From Endozoicomonas euniceicola (GTDB lineage: Bacteria > Pseudomonadota > Gammaproteobacteria > Pseudomonadales > Endozoicomonadaceae), in contig NZ_CP103300.1 in NCBI RefSeq assembly GCF_025562755.1, forward strand, positions 62,001 through 126,000: a DNA stretch of 64,000 nucleotides, written 5' to 3'. Under the pieces are notes generated by a model, which worked only from the letters and a program-made list of their open reading frames with translations, did no database searches and was not told the DNA's origin. Position numbers and translations under genes: made by a program. Position 1 is the first letter of the stretch, and the number at the start of each line of letters is the position of its first letter. Positions 1 to 8,821 of this stretch are shown here, piece after piece.

Positions 1-2
1 CC

Positions 3-440
3 AGAGCAGCCAATATAGAAGATCTGATGATATCAGAAAGTTACCCGATCGTTGGCGAAAGCTCTCAATTTTTGTACGGAACCAGACTTCTAGAAGCGAG
101 AAAAGCTGTGATTAATAACCGGCTGAGGCACTATCGATATTACAGCCAGCCAACGCCGGGAGATTCTGAGAAACCTTATCTAAGCGCCGTACAAGATAAA
201 GTTTTCCTGCTAAATCAATTAGCCAAAATTGACACAAACTTTTCTGGAATTCAGCCCGTCATAATTGAAAAAAAAGCAGAGGTTCCGGTATTGCCAGACA
301 AGCCGAAAAAATCACTGATTGTCGCACTGGGGCTGATAGGAGGGTTTATGCTGGGACTATTCATTGCCCTGATTCGTATTGCTATTCGCTCAAGGCAAGA
401 AAGAAAAACAGAGTTTTACAGATTAGCCAAAAAAGCCTGA
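3..440 (+). CDS. Wzz-family polysaccharide chain-length determinant, C-terminal part (5' end outside window)
   Basis: The frame is open to the window edge, so the first ATG at 27 is probably internal and the gene begins upstream. What remains is a soluble helical stretch, then a proline- and lysine-rich turn (PVLPDKPKKS), a hydrophobic segment (LIVALGLIGGFMLGLFIALI) and a short basic cytoplasmic tail. This is the layout of the C-terminal end of Wzz/PCP co-polymerases, which are inner-membrane proteins that set the modal length of O-antigen or capsule chains made by a Wzy polymerase. It fits the polysaccharide operon at 3665-16450, from which it is separated by purF and cvpA. The family call rests on topology and the Pro-Lys motif. 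The specific subfamily cannot be assigned from a fragment. Confidence 0.72.
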   Translation, partial: RAANIEDLMISESYPIVGESSQFLYGTRLLEARKAVINNRLRHYRYYSQPTPGDSEKPYLSAVQDKVFLLNQLAKIDTNFSGIQPVIIEKKAEVPVLPDKPKKSLIVALGLIGGFMLGLFIALIRIAIRSRQERKTEFYRLAKKA

Positions 441-454
441 TCGCTTTTAAAACT

Positions 455-482
455 AAAAAACCTGCGCACTGGCAGGTTTTTT
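455..482. terminator. Bidirectional rho-independent terminator between wzz and purF
   Basis: A perfect 11-bp stem (AAAAAACCTGC paired with GCAGGTTTTTT) encloses a 6-nt loop. The A-run on one side and T-run on the other let it work on both strands. It lies between two converging genes (wzz-like ending at 440, purF ending at 506), as expected for a shared terminator. Confidence 0.85.
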
Positions 483-505
483 GGTTTATAAGTACATCAG
501 GTTAA

Positions 506-2017
506 TTACGCCACTTCTTCCTCATTATGAATATCCATAATAGAGTCACTTTGCTCAGAACTACGGGTCTTCTCGTTTCGACTGGCGGCAAGGCGATTAA
601 GATAGTCTTTATTGATACCACCCGCCACATACTTGCCATCAAAAACAGAACAGTCAAAATCATCAATCTGGGGGCAAAGAGAAGAGACTGTTTTCTTCAG
701 ATCCCCCAGTTCCTGATAAACCAACCGATCAGCCCCGATGGCCTGCTCCACTTCCTTCTCGGTACGGCCATGAGCAATCAGCTCTTCGGACGTTGGCATA
801 TCGATACCGTATACATTAGGGAAGCGGATGGCGGGTGCTGCTGAACAGAAATAGACTTTGCGGGCGCCACTCTCACGAGCCATTTCAATAATCTGCTGAC
901 AGGTCGTGCCCCGGACAATGGAGTCATCAACCAGCAGAACATTCTTACCCGCAAATTCCTGACCGATGGCATTGAGCTTCTGCCGAACGCTTTTCTTGCG
1001 TACTTCCTGCCCCGGCATAATAAAGGTACGGCCAATGTAGCGGTTCTTCACAAAACCTTCACGGTATGGGAGACCCAGACAGGTAGCAATTTCCAGGGCA
1101 GAATTACGGCTGGTGTCCGGAATAGGCATCACAACATCAATATCGTGGTCAGGCCATTCCCGCAGAATTTTGTTGGCCAGCGTCTGCCCCATGCGAAGAT
1201 GTGCCTGATAAACAGAAATGCCATCAATAATTGAATCCGGGCGCGCCAGATAGACGTATTCGAACATGCAGGGCCGGTTGACCCCTTCTACGCACTGAAA
1301 GCTGTGCAGTTCGTTCTTTTCATCCACATAAATACATTCGCCCGGCGCTACGTCCCGAACCAGTTCAAAGCCCGAAGCAGTGATGGCTACTGATTCAGAC
1401 GCAAACATGTACTCAACGCCTTTCTCTGTCTCTCGCTTACCGTAAATCAACGGTCGAATGCCATAAGGATCACGAAAGGCGAGTACTCCATGACCGTTAA
1501 TCATGCTGATAACAGCATAACCACCCTCACAGCGCTGATAAACCTGTCTGACTGCCGTAAAGATATCGTCTGGCCTTAATTCCAGTTTGGCGACTTTGGA
1601 CAGCTCGTGAGCCAGAACATTCAGAAGCACTTCGGAGTCAGAGCGGGTGTTGATATGACGAAGGTCGGTCTTGAACAGATCTTCCTTGATAGCCTCCGCA
1701 TTGGTCAGGTTACCATTGTGCGCCAGGGCAATACCATAAGGCGAGTTCACGTAAAAAGGCTGAGCTTCAGCAGAGCTGGAAGTGCCCGCAGTGGGGTAAC
1801 GAACATGGGCTATACCCACATTGCCACTTAACTTTTTCATATGTCGGGTGCGAAATACATCTCGTACCAGACCATTATCTTTTCTCAGGAAGAAGTGACC
1901 GTCGCCCAGAGTCACCATTCCCGCTGCATCCTGTCCCCTGTGCTGAAGCACGGTCAGTGCGTCGAACAACAGCTGGTTAACATTCACCGTTGCCGAAATA
2001 CCGACTATTCCACACAT
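506..2017 (-). CDS. purF: Amidophosphoribosyltransferase
   Basis: This enzyme catalyses the first committed step of purine synthesis: it moves glutamine ammonia onto PRPP to give phosphoribosylamine in the cytoplasm. The protein starts MCGIVGI, so Cys2 becomes the N-terminal nucleophile of the class II glutamine amidotransferase domain (about residues 1-230). A phosphoribosyltransferase domain follows, with the PRPP loop VLLVDDSIVRGTT at about 360-373. The length of 503 aa matches the family. A TGAGGA ribosome-binding site lies about 9 nt before the ATG. It lies downstream of cvpA on the same strand, the usual cvpA-purF pairing, with an unusually roomy 260-bp gap. No consensus PurR operator was recognised in that gap. 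Confidence 0.98.
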   Translation of the reverse strand: MCGIVGISATVNVNQLLFDALTVLQHRGQDAAGMVTLGDGHFFLRKDNGLVRDVFRTRHMKKLSGNVGIAHVRYPTAGTSSSAEAQPFYVNSPYGIALAHNGNLTNAEAIKEDLFKTDLRHINTRSDSEVLLNVLAHELSKVAKLELRPDDIFTAVRQVYQRCEGGYAVISMINGHGVLAFRDPYGIRPLIYGKRETEKGVEYMFASESVAITASGFELVRDVAPGECIYVDEKNELHSFQCVEGVNRPCMFEYVYLARPDSIIDGISVYQAHLRMGQTLANKILREWPDHDIDVVMPIPDTSRNSALEIATCLGLPYREGFVKNRYIGRTFIMPGQEVRKKSVRQKLNAIGQEFAGKNVLLVDDSIVRGTTCQQIIEMARESGARKVYFCSAAPAIRFPNVYGIDMPTSEELIAHGRTEKEVEQAIGADRLVYQELGDLKKTVSSLCPQIDDFDCSVFDGKYVAGGINKDYLNRLAASRNEKTRSSEQSDSIMDIHNEEEVA

Positions 2018-2110
2018 TTAAAACATCCTCAGGCTTGATCAGTTATTCTTAGCCACATCCGGGTTAATTCTCCATAGGGCTTAGAACATTCATAGTCTCA
2101 TTAGTTCCGG

Positions 2111-2147
2111 ACAGCCCGGAATGAATTTGCCTGTTCTCCGGGGCTGT
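2111..2147. repeat. Imperfect inverted repeat between cvpA and purF
   Basis: ACAGCCCGGA pairs with TCCGGGGCTGT (one bulged G) across a 16-nt loop. No T-tract follows on either strand. It could be an intra-operon processing or attenuation hairpin, or a REP-like unit. The surrounding 2018-2277 holds no convincing gene. Confidence 0.4.
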
Positions 2148-2277
2148 TGTGTTATCTCTTAAGACAGCGGGTAAAATATCATGACTGAAGGGATTAAGAC
2201 AGCTGCGAGGGGAAGCAATGGGCGAAGATTGCACATCTACACCCTTTTGCCAGGTGTTGCCAGAAAAAGAAAAGATA

Positions 2278-2790
2278 TCAGATAGGATTTGAAGGTACGG
2301 CCTGTAGAACAGGGTCTGCAATCTGCATCACGGTCTGTTTTGACCAGTCTGCCAGCATAATAAAGTGGGGCAGAAGTACTGAGTTTTTCCATGCAAGGTC
2401 ATTTTCCAGTGGTGCAAAGCTCATCAAACCAACCAGAAGAATAACCAGCAAACAGCCTCTCAACGCACCAAAGACCATACCCAGAAAACGGTCGGTTCCC
2501 GTTAACCCTGTCGCCTGAACCAGAGTGGCAAAGATCTTATTCACCAGACCACCCACCAGTAAGGTAGCCATAAACAGTAAAACGCTACCAGCGATTAAGC
2601 GCAGCGACGGTGTTTCTATAAAGTCATTGAGATACAGTGACAGACTTCCGCCAAATGACCAGGCGATAAACAGAGCGGCAATCCATGTTACTAAAGACAG
2701 AACCTCTTTAAAAAAACCTCGTTTCAGGCTGATCAGGGCTGAGACGATGATAATGGCAGTGATGATCCAGTCGATCCAGGTGAAGGTCAA
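2278..2790 (-). CDS. cvpA: CvpA family inner-membrane protein
   Basis: This 170-aa polytopic protein has an N-terminus (TWIDWIITAIIIVSALISLK, then RGFFKEVLSLVTW) typical of CvpA, with four predicted membrane segments and a short C-terminal tail. CvpA is linked to colicin V export and to envelope and bile tolerance in enteric bacteria; its biochemical role is not settled. It sits directly upstream of purF, the conserved arrangement. In most gammaproteobacteria folC and dedD would precede it. Here folC lies 17.5 kb away, beyond the polysaccharide locus, and no SPOR-domain dedD is seen in the window. Confidence 0.9.
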   Translation of the reverse strand: MTFTWIDWIITAIIIVSALISLKRGFFKEVLSLVTWIAALFIAWSFGGSLSLYLNDFIETPSLRLIAGSVLLFMATLLVGGLVNKIFATLVQATGLTGTDRFLGMVFGALRGCLLVILLVGLMSFAPLENDLAWKNSVLLPHFIMLADWSKQTVMQIADPVLQAVPSNPI

Positions 2791-3087
2791 GAGTCGGGCT
2801 CCCTTACAGGCTAGTTTTCAGAAGCCTCTTACCGTTGCATCAGGTTTTGTCAGTAAAAAGCTCAATCCATTGAATGAGTCTTGTTCAGTGAACTCATTGG
2901 GCGGGTATTTTATACGACTTTGTATGGTTGTCACCAGCGCGTTTTTTTGCTTGCAATTTGGGGCGTGGTTTATTTTGACCGGAACATGCTCTATTGACCT
3001 ACTATCTATTGAGTCATTACAGAGGGCTTTGGTTATGGGTGGGAATTACCTCAAAAGGGGAAGACGTAATCCGTAAGGTGACTGATC

Positions 3088-3432
3088 ATGGCAAAATCGT
3101 TTGACACTCTGAGAAATGGAATGACACCAAAAGCAAGGGATGCCGCTGAAGCAGAAGCAGAATCAATGATCAAGCAGGCCGATGTTTCCAAAATGGAGCA
3201 CAGGACAGATGCCCATGATCCAGTGGAAGAAGCTTCCAGCCAGTTCAGGCTCAGCATGAGTGCCGATGAGCTAATGAAGCTGTTGAGGGGTAATGATTTT
3301 CGCCGCAGAGGGAACGGGGCAATAAAAGGTAAGATTGAGATGGCAGAGGATTTCGATCAAACCTCGGAAGAGGTCATCGAAAGTTTCTACGGCACTGATC
3401 CTAACGACCTAACGAAAAAGGGCAAGCAATAA
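3088..3432 (+). CDS. Small antitoxin-like protein of chimeric appearance
   Basis: This 114-aa ORF has an AAGGTG ribosome-binding site 8 nt before the ATG. The N-terminus (SFDTLRNGMTPKARDAAEAE) resembles the start of HigA/XRE-type antitoxins, which usually run through a helix-turn-helix to a VSKLERRTD-like motif. Here VSKMEHRTD follows almost at once, as if the helix-turn-helix had been deleted in frame. The C-terminal half (AIKGKIEMAEDFDQ) resembles the KGKI-x-x-x-DDFD tail of Phd/DUF2281-type antitoxins. No partner toxin is adjacent, since 3433-3660 contains no gene. The similarities are by eye, and the protein is best called hypothetical and antitoxin-like. It lies between cvpA and the polysaccharide operon, on the opposite strand to both. 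Confidence 0.5.
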   Translation: MAKSFDTLRNGMTPKARDAAEAEAESMIKQADVSKMEHRTDAHDPVEEASSQFRLSMSADELMKLLRGNDFRRRGNGAIKGKIEMAEDFDQTSEEVIESFYGTDPNDLTKKGKQ

Positions 3433-3480
3433 AATATCTTCTGACTAAGGGGAACAGTAATCAACTAAATACCCTATATT

Positions 3481-3543
3481 CCGTTCATCCAGAGCCTGTC
3501 GAATGATGTTGGCTGCACACTTCAACAAACTCAGTGCGAACGG
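3481..3543. repeat. Degenerate palindromic REP/MITE-like element
   Basis: The outer arms CCGTTC and GAACGG match perfectly. Inner arms (GAGCCTGTCGAA against TTCAACAAACTC) are a decayed inverted repeat around a 10- to 15-nt centre. The arm resembles the widespread bacterial palindrome built on CGTTC...GAGC.TGTCGAA. Apart from it, 3433-3664 holds nothing recognisable. Confidence 0.55.
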
Positions 3544-3664
3544 TCGTATATTCTTCAATACTCCCCTCCCCTTACCCGGGTTTTATTGTGGAGCTTTCAT
3601 TTTTATTGAGGGAGTTGGTGTCAACTGAGAGGGCTGGGCTAGCGCTCATCTAATGAATATAGGT

Positions 3665-5731
3665 TTAGTTTACCTTTTCATTCATTTTGTCATTTCTGGC
3701 TTCGTCCATTTTATCAAACACCAGTAAATTGACTTTTTTCTTTATAGCAGAGTCATTAAGCAAGTCCACCAGATCAGAATTCGGTTTAAAACCGGATACA
3801 AATTGTGCTAGCAGTGTGCGGGTTAAATCGTAATTATGACTTTTAACGGATTGAAGAATGTTTTCAAGCCCTGCGAGCAATGTCTTCCATGGAACTTTTT
3901 CTTCAGTAGCCCTGAATATTCGAAGGTGCTGCGTCCCGCCAACACAGTCTCCAATTAACAGCTCTTCATACAGTTTTTCACCAGGCCGGAGACCTGTGTA
4001 TTGAATTTCAATATCGCCTTGCGGTGTCTTTTTATTTTTAACAGAGTAACCAGACAGTTTGATCATTCGTTTTGCCAGGTTCAGTATCTTAACAGGATCA
4101 CCCATGTCCAACACAAATACATCACCACCACGTCCCATTGAGCCAGCCTGAATGACCAGCTGAGAGGCTTCAGGAATCGTCATGAAGTAACGGGTAATTT
4201 CAGGGTGAGTCACAGTAACCGGGCCACCTGAAGCTATCTGCTCTCTAAATAGTGGAATAACGGAACCACTTGAACCAAGTACATTGCCAAAACGTACCAT
4301 TGTAAAGTGGGTAGTATTTTTTGCTGTTTTGACTCCATCAAATAAATGAGAGTGCAGCAGGTTAACCTTCTCCTCAGCACTGAATGCCTGCAGGATAAGT
4401 TCAGCCATCCTCTTTGTAGCGCCCATAACATTCGTTGGGCGAACGGCTTTATCTGTGGAGACCAGAACAAAGTTTTTAACATTGCTTATTATTGATGCCT
4501 GAGCAGTATAAAGTGTCCCGAATATATTGTTTCGAACGCCTTGGGCGATATTATGCTCAACAATGGGGACATGCTTATAAGCCGCTGCGTGATAAACAGT
4601 TTCCACCCCATAGGTTTTCATAATATCAAGCAGGTGGCCTGGATCATTTACAGAGCCGAGTACTGGAACCAATTCTACGTTCAACCCTAAATGATTGACT
4701 GTACGACTCATCTCTTGCTCAATTCGATAGAGATTAAACTCTGAATGTTCGAATAGTATGAGACGACAGCAGTCAAGCTTGATGATTTGACGACATAGTT
4801 CTGAGCCAATGGATCCCCCAGCACCCGTTATCATAACACTCTGATTGCGAACGCATTGAAACAGTAGTTTCTCATCAGCCGCTATGGGCTCCCTTCCCAG
4901 AAGGTCTTCTATTTGCACTTCCTGAATATCATTGATTCTTAATTTCCCACTGGCAAGATCAGCGAAAGCAGGCATTGTTAAAACCGGTACGGGGAACTCT
5001 TCCAGACTATGAATGATTTCTTTTCTTCGTTTTTCCGTAGCCGACGGAATAGCCAGAAGGATTTGTTCAAAGGTACTGTCTTCTAATAATTCAGAAATAG
5101 CCTGAGGGGTAAATACATATCGCCCTAATACCGTTCTTCCTTCCAGGCAAGGGTCGTCATCAATAAATGCAACAGGTTTATATTCCCTACCACGATCCAG
5201 AGCTGCTACCAACTGACAACCGGCTCCTCCTGCACCATAGATGGCCACAGGAACCCCCTGCTGCCTTTGAACCTTATGCTCGGGTACATTGAACGTGTAA
5301 AGCAGCATGTCCTTGAAACGGTAGCCAACCAACCAGTAGCGAGCTAAATATCGAGATAACCCAACCAGCAGTGCAAGAATACCTCCAAAAAGAAATGGAA
5401 TACTGCGCGGCATCTGAAAACCTAAAAGGAAAGATGCCATAACAACACCCAGAACAGCCAGAAACGTCGCCCTCAGAATAGTTAGAGGTACATCAAGCCC
5501 CATATAACGAAGTACTGCACGATAGAGTCCCTGTTGAATGTAAACTGGAAGGATAATGAAAGGCGCTAAAATACACAGATTGTAAAACAGTTCGATGTTA
5601 ATTCGAGTTTCTGCAAAGCCATATCGAGTAGCAAAAGCTAAGTAAAGTGAAATCCAGATGAAGCACAAATCCAGAGACAGAGCAAGAATGCGTTTCTGGG
5701 TTTTAGGTAACTGAACTAATGTATCCCTCAC
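3665..5731 (-). CDS. WbpM/PglF-type membrane UDP-GlcNAc 4,6-dehydratase
   Basis: At 688 aa it is the long membrane form of this family. Four N-terminal membrane helices (about residues 10-125) are followed by a CoA-binding-like Rossmann segment (AIYGAGGAG, near 165) and a C-terminal short-chain dehydrogenase domain beginning VMITGAGGSIGSELC (near 297). The active-site region reads STDKAVRPTNVMGATKR, with Met in place of the usual catalytic Tyr. That is a known feature of WbpM/FlaA1-type dehydratases. The product would be UDP-4-keto-6-deoxy-HexNAc, the usual substrate of the aminotransferase encoded at 5807-6982. It is the last gene of the minus-strand polysaccharide operon. C6 versus C5 inversion cannot be decided by eye. 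Confidence 0.9.
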   Translation of the reverse strand: MRDTLVQLPKTQKRILALSLDLCFIWISLYLAFATRYGFAETRINIELFYNLCILAPFIILPVYIQQGLYRAVLRYMGLDVPLTILRATFLAVLGVVMASFLLGFQMPRSIPFLFGGILALLVGLSRYLARYWLVGYRFKDMLLYTFNVPEHKVQRQQGVPVAIYGAGGAGCQLVAALDRGREYKPVAFIDDDPCLEGRTVLGRYVFTPQAISELLEDSTFEQILLAIPSATEKRRKEIIHSLEEFPVPVLTMPAFADLASGKLRINDIQEVQIEDLLGREPIAADEKLLFQCVRNQSVMITGAGGSIGSELCRQIIKLDCCRLILFEHSEFNLYRIEQEMSRTVNHLGLNVELVPVLGSVNDPGHLLDIMKTYGVETVYHAAAYKHVPIVEHNIAQGVRNNIFGTLYTAQASIISNVKNFVLVSTDKAVRPTNVMGATKRMAELILQAFSAEEKVNLLHSHLFDGVKTAKNTTHFTMVRFGNVLGSSGSVIPLFREQIASGGPVTVTHPEITRYFMTIPEASQLVIQAGSMGRGGDVFVLDMGDPVKILNLAKRMIKLSGYSVKNKKTPQGDIEIQYTGLRPGEKLYEELLIGDCVGGTQHLRIFRATEEKVPWKTLLAGLENILQSVKSHNYDLTRTLLAQFVSGFKPNSDLVDLLNDSAIKKKVNLLVFDKMDEARNDKMNEKVN

Positions 5732-5806
5732 ATGTTTTCCCTTTTATTTTTTGGATGTGGTGAGTCTTACTGAAGGAGATAACGCTTACACTCAGAGAAT
5801 TTCAGG

Positions 5807-6982
5807 TTATCTGGAAACCCGTAACATAACAGCTTGAAGGGTATCGCATGTTTTTTCGATTTCGTGCTGTAGCAAAGTAGGATGGACTAAAAACATAAGA
5901 CTGGTTTCTCCCAACTCTTTTGCCACAGGCAAGCGTTTTTCAGGTCGAAATCCGGTATTTTCAAAGGCCTTTTCAAGGTAAACCTCAGAACACGAACCCT
6001 GGAAGCAGGGAACCCCTTCTTTAACCATTTCGTCAAGTATTCTGTTCCTACTCCAACCTTCCTTTAACTGCTCAGGCCTGACAAAAACATAGTGCTTATA
6101 ATGAGCGTGCTTTATATGGCCAGGAACCTTCGGTACTCGCAAGGCTGGGATTGACTGACAGGCTTCACTGATAGTCATCGCATTGACCTGGCGCTGTTTA
6201 GTCCACCCTGGCATTCTCTTCAACTGTATGCGCCCTATGGAAGACTGCATTTCAGTTAAACGCCAGTTTGTACCAAAAGATTCATGCAGCCAACGAAAAC
6301 CCGGAGGGTGTTGCTGGTTATACACTGCATCCCAGGACTTACCGTGATCTTTATAAGCCCACATTTTTTTCCAAAGGGATTCATCATTTGTGGTAACCAT
6401 GCCTCCTTCCCCTCCGGTGGTCATGATTTTATCCTGACAAAAAGACCAGCTTCCAATATGCCCGATAGAGCCAACACTTCTTCCTTTGTAATGGGCACCA
6501 TGCGCCTGCGCACAATCTTCAATCACAAACAGATTATGTTCCGCTGCCAGAGCCATAATATCATCCATCTCACAAGGCCATCCGGCAAGGTGGACACATA
6601 TAATGGCTTTAGTTTTTACCGTTAGTACCTTACGAATAGTTTCAGCAGTAACATTTTGGGAATCTCTGTCTACATCTGCAAATATCGGCGTTGCACCGGC
6701 AGTCATAATGCTGCTGGCTGAGGCTATAAAAGTACGTGAGGTGACAATGACTTCATCACCCACGTTAATATCCAGAGCTTTCAGGGCAAGTTCCAAAGCT
6801 ACGGAGCCATTGGCAAGAGCTATAGAGTAGTTAGAGCCAGTAAACAGGGAAAATTCTCTTTCAAATTCACGACATACCATACCGGTCCAGTAGTTAACCT
6901 TGTTGGATAATAGTGTTTTCGAAACAGCGTCAGCTTCTTCTTCTGTGAAAGAAGGCCAGGGAGAGAATGGTGTATTAAGCAT
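5807..6982 (-). CDS. DegT/DnrJ/EryC1 family sugar-nucleotide aminotransferase
   Basis: This 391-aa protein is a PLP-dependent fold-type I aminotransferase that acts on keto-sugar nucleotides. Diagnostic blocks are ALANGSVALELAL (phosphate-binding loop), EDCAQAHGAHYKGR (PLP-ring Asp) and SFCQDKIMTTGGEGG, whose Lys forms the Schiff base with PLP. It probably aminates C4 of the 4-keto-6-deoxy sugar made by the neighbouring WbpM-like enzyme, as in bacillosamine or perosamine pathways, but the exact sugar is not readable. It lies 75 bp upstream of the dehydratase gene and downstream of the HAD and ATP-grasp genes on the same strand. Confidence 0.88.
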   Translation of the reverse strand: MLNTPFSPWPSFTEEEADAVSKTLLSNKVNYWTGMVCREFEREFSLFTGSNYSIALANGSVALELALKALDINVGDEVIVTSRTFIASASSIMTAGATPIFADVDRDSQNVTAETIRKVLTVKTKAIICVHLAGWPCEMDDIMALAAEHNLFVIEDCAQAHGAHYKGRSVGSIGHIGSWSFCQDKIMTTGGEGGMVTTNDESLWKKMWAYKDHGKSWDAVYNQQHPPGFRWLHESFGTNWRLTEMQSSIGRIQLKRMPGWTKQRQVNAMTISEACQSIPALRVPKVPGHIKHAHYKHYVFVRPEQLKEGWSRNRILDEMVKEGVPCFQGSCSEVYLEKAFENTGFRPEKRLPVAKELGETSLMFLVHPTLLQHEIEKTCDTLQAVMLRVSR

Positions 6983-7115
6983 TTAAGGTTTTCACTGCAG
7001 ATTGTAAAGTGAATACAAAGCAAATATAACAGAGCTGATCTGTCTGTTCTGTTTAAAACGTAAGGCAATTAAAATGTTATTAGTCTTGACTTGAATACGC
7101 ATCTACCAGCCAGCG

Positions 7116-7787
7116 TTATATTTCTAAAACTTGCCTTAGCTCAGGAAGTGAATTTATTTTATGCTCTGCCTCAAACTCAGGGGTTACGTCTGTAAAACAA
7201 TATTCCCCTGTCTCTGAAATTAGCTGAACTGTTAACCATCCCATTTTTTTTGGGGTAACGAAATCCTTGTTCGGATTATCAGCGACATAAACACACTGCT
7301 CAGGCTCAACTTCCAGAGTCTTCTGCATCAGTTGATAAGACTTTTCATGAGGCTTCCAATAGTCTCTACCGAGCTCATCAGTTACACATATTTCATGAAA
7401 ATAGTCAGAAACACCCAATGCATTGATTTTATTACGCTGAACCTGACGGTATCCATCAGTAATCAGACCCATTTTACACCGGCCTGAAAGACGGTCAAGA
7501 ATATCTTTAGCTTCAGAGCTTAATGCAATAGTCGGTAAATGAGAGCGATACACGTTAACCAGTTCTTCAATTAGTGCCAGCTGGTACTCTACCCCGAGGG
7601 CATCAAGAGTATCATTAAAAACTCTACCCCTGTGTCCTGAATGAAAAAGTTCTCTAGCCGTATTAAAAAAACCTGTTATTTCATGCTGTTCTAAAAGATA
7701 GCTATCAACAGCCTTAAACCCACTTTCGACATAGCTTGATTCTGGATAAAGCGTATCATCAAGGTCAAAAACAACAGCTTTTATCAC
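7116..7787 (-). CDS. HAD-superfamily hydrolase of the polysaccharide locus
   Basis: This 223-aa HAD-fold protein starts at a GTG whose first bases overlap the stop of the ATP-grasp gene (GTGA), so the two are translationally coupled. Motif I is VVFDLDDTLY near the N-terminus (both Asp present). Motif II is GLITDGYRQV, and the terminal motif is VYVADNPNKDF. A helical cap lies between motifs I and II. The family acts as small-molecule phosphatases. With an ATP-grasp partner it may remove phosphate from, or otherwise process, an amino-sugar intermediate or its donor. The substrate is unknown. Confidence 0.8.
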   Translation of the reverse strand: MIKAVVFDLDDTLYPESSYVESGFKAVDSYLLEQHEITGFFNTARELFHSGHRGRVFNDTLDALGVEYQLALIEELVNVYRSHLPTIALSSEAKDILDRLSGRCKMGLITDGYRQVQRNKINALGVSDYFHEICVTDELGRDYWKPHEKSYQLMQKTLEVEPEQCVYVADNPNKDFVTPKKMGWLTVQLISETGEYCFTDVTPEFEAEHKINSLPELRQVLEI

Positions 7788-8767
7788 TGAATATTAACTC
7801 CCTCTGTGATAATTTCATCATCATATCGAAGCATTGCCAAATCATGTTTCCAGCTGTTCTGGCTTGCCTCACACTTAAGTCCGCAAAACTCCTGAATAAT
7901 CCACCTGGGAAAATCCGCACCAGCATGCAATGAAAGAGGATGACCACCACCAAAACGAGGGTTAATCTCAATAAAACTGATTCTACCACTTTCTTGCTTA
8001 AAGCACTGAACGGTAATACAACCCACTGCATTAGGCAGTTTGCTGACAACATCCGTCACAGCAGTGATTATCTCTGGGTCATTGACAGTCAGTCCTTTGC
8101 TGACTTCACCCCCTCGGGTTTCAAGCCTTTTTCTCGGAACGACACAGCGGACTTTCCCTTCAAAATCGACATAAGCATCACAAGTATATTCATCACCTTC
8201 AAGATACTCCTGTACGATCGCATTTTTTACATACTGGCTAAAAAATTCTAATTCTTTGTGGTTATGTACAATATGAACACCAAGACTGCAACTTCCATCC
8301 CAAGGCTTTACCAGTAACGGAAACTCTTTTTCACCAAGCTGATTAATTTCATCCTTCGAATAAAGATGGGGAGTGTCAATCTTATTATTAACAAAAAACT
8401 CCCATGTTTTTTGTTTGTTAAAACAAATTTCATTAGTTTCGGTATTACAGACTAAAACTTTGGTACCAATGATTTCAAAATCTTCTTTATGCTTTGATAG
8501 CAACTCCAGGTCAGTATCAATCAAAGAGAACAGCAGTTTTATTTCATATTTCTTACATATTGACAAAAGTTCAGGTATATAGTCTGGTGAAGAAGCCCTT
8601 GGAACATTCAAGTACTGATCAGCAATAAAGCCTGCCGGGGCACTTTTTCCAGAGTCAGCAGCGTAAATATTGCCCCGGATACCCATCGCTGAGGTTGTTT
8701 TTTTAAAATGTCTTAACAATGAAACTCTGCGTCCAGCCGCAGAAAATAAAATATTCAGGTCAAACAT
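7784..8767 (-). CDS. ATP-grasp (carbamoyl-phosphate-synthase-like) ligase
   Basis: This 327-aa protein begins LFSAAGRRVSLLRHFKK, the N-terminal Rossmann-like domain of small ATP-grasp ligases. The ATP-grasp core follows, with FPLLVKPWDGSCSLGVHIV binding nucleotide and IEINPRFGGGHP as the metal-binding segment. Such genes recur in surface-polysaccharide loci next to DegT aminotransferases, where they are thought to add an acyl or aminoacyl group to an amino sugar. That role is an inference here. It overlaps the HAD gene by 4 nt and follows the phosphoglycosyl transferase gene by about 55 bp. Confidence 0.85.
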   Translation of the reverse strand: MFDLNILFSAAGRRVSLLRHFKKTTSAMGIRGNIYAADSGKSAPAGFIADQYLNVPRASSPDYIPELLSICKKYEIKLLFSLIDTDLELLSKHKEDFEIIGTKVLVCNTETNEICFNKQKTWEFFVNNKIDTPHLYSKDEINQLGEKEFPLLVKPWDGSCSLGVHIVHNHKELEFFSQYVKNAIVQEYLEGDEYTCDAYVDFEGKVRCVVPRKRLETRGGEVSKGLTVNDPEIITAVTDVVSKLPNAVGCITVQCFKQESGRISFIEINPRFGGGHPLSLHAGADFPRWIIQEFCGLKCEASQNSWKHDLAMLRYDDEIITEGVNIQ

Positions 8768-8821
8768 AATTATTCAGGTTTTGATATTGGAAATATTCAT
8801 TTAATGATATCAATTATTCTA

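Noticed and set aside
2064..2321. Open frame of 85 codons on the minus strand between cvpA and purF
   Set aside because: It starts inside the cvpA 3' end in another frame, has no ribosome-binding site and no recognisable protein character.
2525..3076. 183-codon frame on the plus strand across the cvpA start
   Set aside because: Half of it is antisense to cvpA and the rest is low-quality coding sequence; a shadow frame.
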